Shown here one piece after another: positions 34,901 through 46,900 of a stretch of 64,000 nucleotides of DNA. Position numbers and translations under genes: made by a program. Source of the DNA: Pomphorhynchus laevis (lineage: Eukaryota > Acanthocephala > Palaeacanthocephala > Echinorhynchida > Pomphorhynchidae). The stretch is from assembly GCA_012934845.2 (NCBI GenBank), contig WNNJ02000375.1:1-64000 (forward strand), in the 5' to 3' direction. The notes under the pieces are model-generated. The model made no database searches. It had not been told where the DNA came from and saw only the letters and a list, made by a program, of their open reading frames with translations. Positions within the stretch are counted from its first letter, which is position 1. Each line of letters starts with the position of its first letter.

Positions 34901-37900
34901 TTTCTAATATTATCGTTACATATTGATTTTAATTCTTTATTATAATTGCAAATTTTTCGTCCTAATGGTGGTAGGAGTTTATACCTTATTTTAAGGAATA
35001 TATTTACTTAAATCTGACCCTATTATTTCTTTACTTTTAGAATTATTTAAAAGTCCGGCTATATTTATGTTATCTATACATTTATTAATGAAGTTTATGG
35101 TTAATGTATATTTTCTATTGATATTATTAACATTTATTGTACGATTATAGTATTTTGTATTACAATAATTGTCTATTATACAACTTAGCCTATCAATGTC
35201 GTTAATTAATTTTTGATTAATTGAACCTATTATATATTTAAAAAAACTTCTCTTATTTACACAAAGATCTTTTAGCTTATTATCTCTTAAAAGTTGTTTT
35301 AATATTTCTAATTGTTCATTTATATAAATATCTTTTTTAGTATTTTTAACTCTATTTTTCCTATTCCTTTGATCACCGTGACTTCTTTGTTTGCTTTTAA
35401 CCGGATTATTATTATATAGTTGTTTATTATGTAATATACTACTTCTGCTAATTCCTTGTACCACTTCATTCAATTTTAATGGGTACATGGAATTAAGCGT
35501 TTTAATCCAAAAATATTATTTTTCTTATAGTTTTTGATTTAATATTGAAATGTTTTCTTCGATAATATGTTCTAAAATAAATAATTTACATTTTTAATAT
35601 CATGTCCTATTTATCTCATATGTTTATGAAATATAGTTTGACTATAGTGGTGTTGCCTAAACCTAGTTTTTAACATTTGATAGGTTTTTCCTATATATTG
35701 CAATCCACATGTACATTGTATAAGATACACTACACCTGCGGTTTTGCAGTTACAATTATTATTAATATTTAATGAAAAGCATTTGTTTGTCGTATAACTT
35801 ACGATAAAATTATTATTATTTATAACATCACAAACTATACAATTTTTTCTGTTACATTTAAAAGATCTAAAATTGAAATCATTAGTACTTACGTATTTTT
35901 CCAATATGGTTGAGTACATGTAACTTTTTAGTCATAATTTTTAACGTTGCGTTTTCGGTGTCGCCACCTAGTTTAGTTGACTCAGACTAAACTTACAACG
36001 GGCCATCCAGCAGCATCTGACAGGGGTCTGCCCTGCTTAATGCGGTTGCAGGCTGGAACAAGATCTATAAAGATCTACCACCTTCACGCCACGCGCTACG
36101 TGACCTAGCTATTGGCCATTACCTGGTCTCTTAAACATGATCACGTGAAGCAGTTTACATTTGAAGTGTAAACACCTTGGGATGCAAACTTCTCCCTTTT
36201 TTAAGAATTAATAATCCATCAAACTTGTTTGAAAATAAGAAAAAATAATAGTAAAGTCGTAACCAATAATACATAGTTTCAGTATTTCTGACAGAGGTCA
36301 TATTACCGGGAAAACAAAGTCCACGGGTCAATAATAACATGTCAGGAGAACAAATCAAATCAGCTAACTGAGTCTATGTATTTAATATAATTATAAACTA
36401 AACAAAACATAATAATGCTAAATCAAAATTTAATATTTAAATAATAAAATTAATAATTGTTTTTAGATTTTCTATAATTAAAATTAAGTCAAAATAAAAA
36501 ATAAAATTTAAAATAAACGTCATTTTTATGAATTGACTAATAAATAACAGATGTAATATCAGAATAAGAATTAGAGGTCATCAAGAGGAACTGCTATGTT
36601 ATCAAGTTTCGGTCCCTAACTCCACTACCAAACTTAGCAGCGGGGCCAAATACATGCTAATGATGTATTTCCTCTGATAAAACTATCTAGTATCTTATTC
36701 TAATACAAAGTATATTATTTATTATCCATCCGTAAAAATTTGCCACTAAAGAGTTTAAATTTATTCTTTATATTATTATTCTTTTTATTAATATACAGAA
36801 AATGGTAAAATATATAAATCAACACATTATTAACAAAAATAAATTTATGCTCTTAAGCAGAATATTTTTATGGATAATAAATAATATATTTTTTATTATA
36901 ATAAGATACTAGATAATTAAATTTAATCAGAGGAAATACGTCATTATTATCTATTTGGCCCTGCTGCTATTTTAGTTCGATGAATATGGGCTGAAATTTG
37001 ATAACATAGTAGTTCCTCGTAATGGCCTCTATTTCATGCATCGTATGTAATTATTGGTCAATTTATTAAAATTAATTTTTTATTTTAATAAAACATTAAA
37101 TTTAATATTTTATAAATATAAATTGTTTTAATTTTATATAATTATTTATTATTTATAATTATTGATCTTTTTATTTATTTTGTTTTATTACCTAGACTCA
37201 GTTATCTGATTTGATTGATGATGTCTGTTTATTTTACTCTAATAATTTTTATTCAATAAGCGAGCAAATTTATCCAATGAGCCTCATTCTTAATAAAACT
37301 AATATTAATGATAAAAAATGTATATATCTAGATATGAACATTAAATTAACATAAATTAAAACTACTTTGAATTTATATCCCTGTTCCAGCGGGACGTGTA
37401 CGGCCGCAGCAACCGGTAATGTCGCCGGCTATGTATAGGCTGACTTCGAGCTAGAGCTCGCCTCACCCTCTTCCAAGTCTATATGTATATACCATAGACG
37501 CTACTGATGCACTATTTGTTGTGATATGGGTTTTCCCCATGTAGTTTTTACCATATTACACAGTTTTGTGATAGGTAGTGTGTGACCCTAGTGAATGGTG
37601 AGGGCCTGACTCGGCAAGTGTTGCGCCGAGTATAATCTTTTCACACACCTGGCGGAGCTTGTAGCCAGTCTAATTAACTCAGTTCTGCTTTCGTTGTGCT
37701 GTCTTAGACAACCGACACCCTAGCAATGCTGCGTGGTGCGCAAAGAACAATACACCTGTCTGTGATGGGACAGCGAACGTTAAACTACGGGCGCGCGGCC
37801 CGGGTGGAAACCCGGGCTCTCCCATGTCCCTTGTGAGATTAAATAAATATTTTACTTCACTCTCTCCACTAATAAATAATCAAATATCAGTGAACAATCA

Positions 37901-40900
37901 ATTTATATTATAAAATGTAATACATTAAATAATAAAATTTTCTGAATTGCAACAATTTGTAACGATATTGGTTTTCTTCAAAAACATTTAAATAACTTAA
38001 TTTATGCATATTTTAAACTTTTCACTAATAGCAACTAGTGATCAACTATTTTCAATCCTATTTACAATACATACAATAAAATATAGTAAAATATTTAAAT
38101 CATCACAAATCAATTGATCTCAGTCAATTGTTTCTTGCGACATTTAATTCAATTATTTGCTATTTAAGTAAGTTTGATTAATTGTTCTATTTCTTATAAT
38201 GGAGAAGTATAAATCAACAAAATATTATTAAAAATAAATTTAAAGTATTAAGCGAAATTTTTTTATAGATAGTTAATAAATAATATGCTTTGTATTAGAA
38301 TAAGATATCAGATAAGCAAATTTCATCTGAGGAAATATGTTATTGGCATGTATTTAGAATCAGTTTTTTATCTTAGGAATTAAGGGCCGAAACCTGATAG
38401 CATAGCAGTTCCTCCTGATGACCTCTAATTCTTATTCTGATACTTAGTCTGGTATTTATTAGTCAATTCATAAAAATAACTTTTATTTTAAATTTCAATT
38501 TTTTATTTTAATTTCATATAAATTATAAAAAGTCGTATAACAATTATTAATTTTATTATTTTATTATTTAATTTTGATTTAGCATTATTATGTTTTGATA
38601 ACTTCATGCCGAGCCGATGTAGATACGGAAATACCTACCCATCACTGAAGCAGCATTAACGACCCTCCTCCACTCATGCTCTCCATTATGCATGCTGCAC
38701 TTCCCTACTGAATGGCTACGCTGATCCGTTGGAACAGGAGAGCACGGGCTCGGGGTTCGGAAGTTGTGCGGATTAATCGTGTGCCGAGTTCATGAAGAAA
38801 CGAGAAAAACACTGGCCCGATTGCTCCTGTGCTTTCAACTGCCACTGGTATGAAAATATATTGGCGGATGTCAATGTTAGCATATAGACTATATGCTATC
38901 GTTGCCAAATTAGACTTTCTTTGTTTCGGCGTTCTTTGCCACACTAGCCGCGCTATCTACCAAACTGCAAAGGTTGCTTGCTGCGGTGGTATCTACACAA
39001 GTCTAGTCTCACAGTAGCTGTCTACTTGACGACCATGGAATCAGAGTTTCACCGTAAGGTATTTTACCGTCAATCCTGCAGACTCCTGTAGTGTCTAAAC
39101 GCGAAGGGAAGCTAGCGGACGTCAGTGCCTCCTTTAGTAGATTGTTAGCGTCGGCATGCCGGGAATGACGATACTTTGATTGGCAACAGTCCAGCCCGTG
39201 GGTCTACACGTTATCAACTCCCTTTCCGCAGATGCACCGATAAGGGGCACTAAACCGGATTCCAAATAGAATTACGACGCCGACTGTGATACTACGTCAT
39301 CCAGGCAAGTGTCTAGTGGGCTTACGGAAATGACGTTCAGGAAATCACCAGTGCGATCGCTACTCACTGATAGCAGCCTGGCGCGGGCGTCGATAGTAGT
39401 CGCTGAGTTCAAAAGAGCTACTTGTTTGACCGAATAATCAGGATCTGTCCAATGTTTCTGGTGTTCTTTAACCATTAGACACTCCAACCCGGTAAACGCG
39501 GACCACTCAAAAGCTGAAACCGGCGAAGTCTTCACTTGACCCGAAATCACAGTCTGATAATCTGTCATCGCCCAGGATTTGAGATACAAGTTATTGGTAT
39601 CCCGAAACTGATGAACTGAAAGCCGGAATGGATATGTCCGTGCATGTTGCGATGCCCAATCCACCAATCTTAACCGATAGAGAAGACTGGAGCCATGCAG
39701 AATCGTTGATAGGCAAGTTGAGGATGTCCTGCAAAGTCTCGCGAAGCACCACGTCGTACTGCCAGCGTACATTGCTTCGGAAACATGGTTCGCACCGGAG
39801 TAGATAATATTATCGTGGGATGCTGAATGCGTTTCGTAGCAGGAAAATAGCGTCGTTTCTGGACAATTTCAGCAGGCGGAGCTGTTGGAGCTTATGAATA
39901 GTTTCTTTTAAAGCAGAATCAACAGAGGTTACATCTCCAATGGGGGCGCCTAAGAGAGTAGTACTGATTGGAGCGACTACTCTGGCGTCCGGTAACAGAC
40001 ATGAAAACCTCAGACCCTAATCACGTTAGGGTCTGTGTATATGATTTCTGATTTTGCTTGATTCAGGCGGAGACCAACTAACGCCGCGGAGTGATTGATA
40101 AAATCGATATCGGCAACAAGAGATCAACGTTGCCACCAAGAGTGCAGTCGTCGAGGTACCAAATGGACAAAGGGCTTTTTGCTGACTTCGCCATGTCGTC
40201 CACTGTAGCATTTGTTGACGAAAGACGATAAACGTGGTAGACTCTGATTGACACATCTCAACATTAAGCCGCGATCGACACTATTAAAAGCATTATGAAA
40301 ATCCAGATTTGCAATTGCCGTATCCTTGTGTAAACAAGATTTCAAGAATGACCTCCACAAGCGTATTGACTGGCTAGTTTAGCGATCAGGCGGCGCAGCG
40401 TACAATCGATGGCGATTTGTCGAACACCCCACACTTCTTTCGGAAGGCTAACAATCGTGCACCGAAGAAAATGGGACGAATTGCAGGGTGACTAATTCCT
40501 GATAGAATAGGGTTCGAGAAAGACACCAAAGACGCTACCAGGCGACCGCCAGCGGCGCAGCTGGCGGTCGTCTTATTATGTTTTGTTTATTTTATGATTA
40601 TATAAAATACATAGACTTAGTTAGTTGACATAGTATGTAATAATATTGATTTTTAAAATCATTTAAATAATTTAATAGTTGCATATTTTAAACTAGGCTA
40701 CTATAAAAATATTATCAAACAGAAAATAGTAAAATATATAAATCAACACAATAATATTAAAAATAAATTTAAAATCATTAGCGCAAAATATTTAGGGATG
40801 GATAATAAATAATATACTTTGTATTAGAATATGATACTAGATAATCAAATTTAATCAGATAAAATACATATTTAACATGTATTTGGGCCCATTGCTATGT

Positions 40901-43900
40901 TTAGTCTAGGAATAGGTGCCGAAACGTGATATCATAACAGTTACTCTAATGACATCTAATTTTGTTTCTGATATATCGTCTGTTATTTATTAGTCCATTC
41001 ATAAAAATTGAGTTTTATTTTTTATTTTTATAAATTTTTTTATAAATAAATGAATAGAATTAAATATCCGCTTATCTCTCAATTTCATGTTGTTAAAATG
41101 CAAACGTTAATCAGATCAAAGGCTGAGTTATTTATTATATATATTGCCAAAGCTTTCGCCGCGTTACGGCTTCGTCAGTGGCTCATCTGAAAACATGGAA
41201 CACATATTAACATCGTCGCAAAAGCAATAACAATCAATAAATAATTATTAGCATAATTAATATTTATCATTGCATATAATCAAGCCAGCTCACCGCCTCG
41301 TCTTTATTGTTGAGGATCTTGTCGCTATCTGCATCCGATATTAAGATTGCCTCTATTAGTTTTCGCGACACAACGTTATCTACTTGGTAGAGTAGCTTTG
41401 CGCTGCTCTTTGGTTGCTCATTTGCATGTTGATATGAATAATGCTCAGCCCATGTATAGCTGGCGTAAGAAGGCGCTAAAGGGTTTTGTGCTGCTCTTAA
41501 ATGTTCCTTGAACCGTTCAGAAATCGGATGTTGTTTCTCCTATGTAGCTAACCTTCTTACCTACAGCAGCGCACTCATCACAAAACATTTCATAAACTAC
41601 GTTACGTTATTAGCACAATGAAACATCATGATGTCTGCTTTTGTTTAGTTTCTTTCCTAAGTTATTAGAATTCCCATGAACTATGCGGACATCAAGGTTG
41701 CATCGTCTCGCTAACCTATTCACTTTGCTTGTAAAAGCATCACTTATAAATGGGATCTTAAGGTTAGCTAAGTTTCGCAGCGATAGCTGTGTTCTTTTAG
41801 AGCCTTTATTTTTCATCTTTCTAAGATCAATATCCGTGCAGCCTCTTTCCTTAAACATCAAGTCGATCATCCTGCACTTATCTTCGGCTACTTCATTACT
41901 ACTAGTGCATATGAGCGCTGTTTGCAACATTTTAAGGTAGATAGCCCTCTTCACACTGTATGGGTGGGCTGATCGTTTATTTAGCGTAAAATTAAGCTTT
42001 ATGGGCTTATGATACCACACTCGTATTGCCTTACGTTATTCTGTCTAAACGAAACGTTTAAGGACGGCACGTGTCGATCAGCATCCGTAATCGTTAATTG
42101 TGCGGTCAAACGACGGTTGTTGTCCATTTGTTGAAAATATCGATTAACGTTTGACGACATAGACTCGCCTCATGCACGATGAGCACGTCGTCGATGTAGC
42201 GAATGTAATGTGCGACATTTCGTGCGAGAAATTCATTGTTATTCAATTCATTGTTATTCAATTCATTGTTATATATTGCCAAAGCTTTCGCCGCGTTACG
42301 GCTTCGTCAGTGGCTCATCTGAAAACATTGAACACATTAGCATCGTCACAAAAACATTTATAATCATAAATCATCAATTAATAAATAATTAACAGCATAA
42401 TTAATATTTATCATTGCATCGAATCTAGCCAGTCCACAGCCTCGTCTTTATTGTTGAGGATCTTGTCGCTATCTGCACCCGATATTAAGATTGCTTCTAT
42501 TAGTTTTCGCGACACAACGTTATATACTAGGTAGAGTGGCTTTGCACTGCTCTTTGGTTGCTCATTTGCATGTTTTTGTGAATAATGCTTGGCCCATGTA
42601 TTTATAGCACTATGTTTTCTTCATGAGGAGTCATAAACACTATGCAGCATTCTATATATCCTCATTAGACCAAGAAATAGAACCGAATTAGTCTCGCAAT
42701 ATGCAGTCTTTACGTATGCCCAGTCATTCTATGTGTGACGACAAACTTCAACAACGGTAGACGCGTTTCGCTCTAACGGAGCTCATCAGTACCGTCACTT
42801 TAATAATCATCCATAGACACCTTAACACACGCTTAAACAGTGTTTAAAGCTCGAAAGCAGAACTAACCTTAATCTGAATCATCAGAGGGAATTTATCATA
42901 AGTTCTGTTGATGGCAATGCTTATTGCAGTTTAATCATGCATTTTTCCTTAAACATCGAGTCGATTATCCTGCACTTATCTTCGACTACTTCATTACTGC
43001 TAGTGCATATGAGCGCTGTTTGCAACATTTTAAGGTATTCACACTGTATGGATGGGCTGATCGTTTATCTAGCGTAAGATTAAGCTTTGTGGGCTTATGA
43101 TACCACACTCGTATTGTCTTACGTTGTTCTGTCCAAACGAGATGTTTAAGGACGACACGTGTCGATCAGCATCCATAATCGTTAATTTTGCGGTCAAACG
43201 ATGGTTGTTGTCCATTGTGTTGAAAATATCGATTAACCTTTGACGGCATAGACTCGCCTCATGCACGATAAGCACGTCGTCGATGTAGCGAAAGTAATGT
43301 GCGACATTTCGTGCGAGAAATTCATTGTAATATATTGCCAAAGCTTTCGCCGCGTTACGGCTTCGTCAGTGGCTCATCTAAAAACATGGAACACATTAGC
43401 ATCGTCACAAAAACATTTATAATCATAAATCATCAATTAATAAATAATTAACAGCATAATTAATATTTATCATTGCATCGAATCCAGCCAGTCCACAGCC
43501 TCGTCTTTATTGTTGAGGATCTTGTCGCTATCTGCACCCGATATTAAGATTGCTTCTATTAGTTTTCGCGACACAACGTTATATACTAGGTAGAGTGGCT
43601 TTGCACTGCTCTTTGGTTGCTCATTTGCATGTTTTTGTGAATAATGCTTGGCCCATGTATTTATAGCACTATGTTTTCTTCATGAGGAGTCATAAACACT
43701 ATGCAACATTCTATATATCCTCATTAAACCAAGAAATAGAACCGAATTATTCTCGCAATATGCAGTCTTTACGTATGCCCAGTCATTCTATGTGTGACGA
43801 CAAACTTCAACAACGGTAGACGCGTTATGCTCTAACGGAGCTCATCAGTACCGTGACTTTAATAATCATCCATAGACACCTTAACACACGCTTAAACAGT

Positions 43901-46900
43901 GTTTAAAGCTCGAAAGTAGAACTACCCCATATCTGAATCATCAGAAGGAATTTATCATAAGTTCTGTGGATGGTAATGCTTATTGCAGTTTAATCGTGCA
44001 TCATGCACTAAATTTCTGTTAATAGAAATGCTGATTTACAGGAACACTGTCAAGTGTACAAAGATATAAAATATAATTTGTTGTTTCACCTGCCCTGGGA
44101 CACTCAATGGTGTACTCATACATAAATCACTATGTTTTTATTCATGAGGAGGCATAAACACCAGACAGCATTCTATATATCCTCATAGGACCAAGAAATA
44201 TAACCGTTTTTGGTCTTCTTAAGTCGATAGTGTCAAACATCAGATTTTCACGGTGGGTTAACTATTTATTTGTAATTCCGATCTGAAAGAATTCCAAGGT
44301 TTTACAAAAACAATTATCACAGTTTTTTGTCTGGAAGAATTCCAGCATTTTTCGCGTTTCTGTTATCATCACTTCACAGTGTCGTTGCTTCGATTGCTGT
44401 GTTGAGTTCTTTGTTGGAGTAAACTATTTGCATGACACTGAGGGTTTGCGCCAATATCACTTATTTCCTATAGATGGAACGGATGGTCGCCCTGGTTCAG
44501 ACTTTTGTCCGTCATCAATTGTCCAATCCATCGTTTTCCCCGTTATTTTCGCTTAAGCGTGTCATTAATAGATCAATCTATAATGACAGTCTTTATTCTG
44601 TGTGATGGTTTTTCGACAAGATGACGAACTGTCTCGTCTGCTTCCATATTGCCGCTACGTATATCTTTTCGACGGTTGTTTGCTAAAATGTTGTATTGAG
44701 TCGAAGTTTGTCCTACGTATTAGACTTTACAATCTAGACACTCGTTCATATAAATCAAGTATCTCGATTTACAGTTATATTCACCGTCTATTGTGTATGA
44801 GATACCTTTTATTTGAGAGGTAAACCTGAATGATTCGATCATGTCGATGCAATTTGCGCATCTTCGGTCTTTACAACGGCGCGATCCATTTGTTTGCGTG
44901 ATGCAGCAAACCATGTTGTGATATAAGATGCAAATGCTGTGCTGAAATGAAAAGCACAGAAATGTTCGATAGCTCAATAACTGAGGCAAAATATAGCGTA
45001 AAGGGGATTGAAGATTGCAAAAGTAAAGGTGTAATTTACATGTGTAAATGCGTAGAATGCCCTAAAATATACATTGGACAGACAGGCGGACAAATGAATG
45101 TCCGCGCTCTAACGCGTAGATGCGATATTGTACATAAACGTGAAAAAAAACGAAGGAGCTGTCAGACATTGTATAGAGAATACCAACCACATAATGAAAA
45201 CAACGATAATCGAGGCTAACCCGACACGAGCAAGAGAAAAAAGCAAGAATTATACTGGATAAGTCAAGTGATGTCGGATCAACAATTAAACAACGAACAT
45301 ATTTATCACTGACCGTAATTCTTTCTGATCTGATACGACTATATATTGTGGGCGATTCAAGAGTTTTGATAAAATTTTGTGAAACTGCAACACTGAATAC
45401 GGGCAGTAGCCCAAAAGCTTTGATTTAAAATATAATAATAGTTATCTCTTTCGAGTTTGTTTTTCTAAATAACAAATGTATTATTTATTTGCATCGTTAC
45501 AAGAACGATCCAGCCTCGATCAGGTTCTATAGCGTATCACTTTCTATAAATACGAGTATCACGGCAAGCATGATCCCGGAGAATGAGAGAAAAACGAAGG
45601 CACTTGTACATTATCACTTCTTACAATTTTGCATGGCTAACTATATCACTCTAAAAGGACTATAAATTCGAAAAACAATGCAGATCAGTCAGAACACGAT
45701 GAATGTTCCATTAGTTCAACTACTTGCTGATAAGTGGGCTAAATTTACAAAAAAAATATGAAATACACAAGAATTCTTCATCAATATTACAGTATAAGCT
45801 TAAACAGCATTAAAAGATCTATAGACCAAAAGCTATATCATACACTAATGACAAACAAATAAATGTCAAAAATTATCGAGATGGCTTAATGAAATGTAAC
45901 AATGGATGACCTTGAAATAAAAAAGCGAAGAGGATGTCGTCGATTTATCAAGTTTAATTACAATAGTGAACCTAGAATAGACAATGTTGTTAATCTTTCA
46001 AACACCATGATTATCGAGAATCAAAAATCGGTCATCTCACTTGGACTTAAATTCGCAATAACACCGCGTGAATTTAATAGGCTTGAGTTTATGAATAATC
46101 TCAGATCAGTATGGCATAGCATGTTCAAAAATATAAAAGATTATACATTTGTACAATAACCAAAAACACGATCCTCAAAAACGAGCTGATACAAAATATA
46201 TTAGATTGAATCCAAACATCAAAACAACCCCGAAATTATCCATGGTAAAGTTTAAAGCTCTAACAGACCTAAACAAAAAGAAACATCTATTATATAAGCA
46301 AGCCGACAAAGGAGGAAAAGTTGCTATCTGGGAAAAAGAAGCATATGCTCTTGAAGGCTATCGGCAACTTCAAACTGATACATATGAAGAGATAACTCAA
46401 AATAATCATATACAAATTACTAAAAACGTGTATGCAATGATCAAAGCCCTCCTTAATGAGAAGACGGGTAATGAAATCATTATAGATAATCCTCGTCCTG
46501 GATATATGTACTTCTATCAAAGGTACATAAGAATATAACACCCTGTCCTGGACGCTGGATAATCAGCAATATTTGCACAGTCACAGAGAAACTGGCAAAG
46601 TGGCTACACCAAAAACTACATCCGATTTTGACGAGCAGACTGACGATTTCCTTCGAAAGTTCGATTTCCTAAAAACAAATATTCCAGGTGATTTAATCAT
46701 AGTTACTTTGGATGTCCAATCACTCTACACCTTCATTAATTTATCAAGCGGCATAAACGCACCCCGCAAATGAGTATCAAATTATGAATACGAAGAATGT
46801 GAAGCCGATACATATATCAAACTTCTCGAATTAATTCTTCAATCCAACACATTCTCATTTCATGGAAAATTATACATACAAAAGATTGATACAGCTATGG

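Larger units (their letters stand above)
41146..42270 (-). pseudogene. PLE P2 array, unit A (RT C-terminus + GIY-YIG)
   Basis: Reverse strand: RT distal region (42020-41610; HPYSVKRAIYLKMLQ and the SKVNRLARRCN block), a C-terminal endonuclease starting NVVYEMFCDECAAV with VSYIGETTSDF near 41590-41530, and an end block with a hammerhead-like motif. The unit begins at the RT motif ...ARNVAHY and is 5'-truncated. C-terminal GIY-YIG order; distinct from Naiads, P1 and P4. At least one stop. Confidence 0.75.
42271..43325 (-). pseudogene. PLE P2 array, unit B with inserted hammerhead repeat
   Basis: Reverse strand: RT piece at 43341-43069 (catalytic FRYIDDVLIVHE and ECGIISPQSL), then a 350-bp non-coding insertion (42595-42950) holding a hammerhead, then the endonuclease tail and end block as in unit A. 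The RT-truncation point equals that of unit A. Confidence 0.7.
43326..44015 (-). repeat. PLE P2 array, unit C (partial duplicate of unit B)
   Basis: Repeats unit B's end block, endonuclease tail and hammerhead insertion with a few substitutions and the same junctions, but no RT. Unit B was therefore duplicated in tandem after the insertion. Confidence 0.75.

Noticed and set aside
37380-37899. GC-rich block as an rRNA, tRNA or snRNA gene
   Set aside because: No match to rRNA, a tRNA cloverleaf or snRNA motifs that I can recognise; its position inside a Naiad fragment points to an insertion.
42231-42270. Short regularly repeated units, CRISPR-like at a glance
   Set aside because: Direct 15-bp tandem repeats without spacers, at a PLE junction in an intron-bearing genome; a simple tandem duplication.
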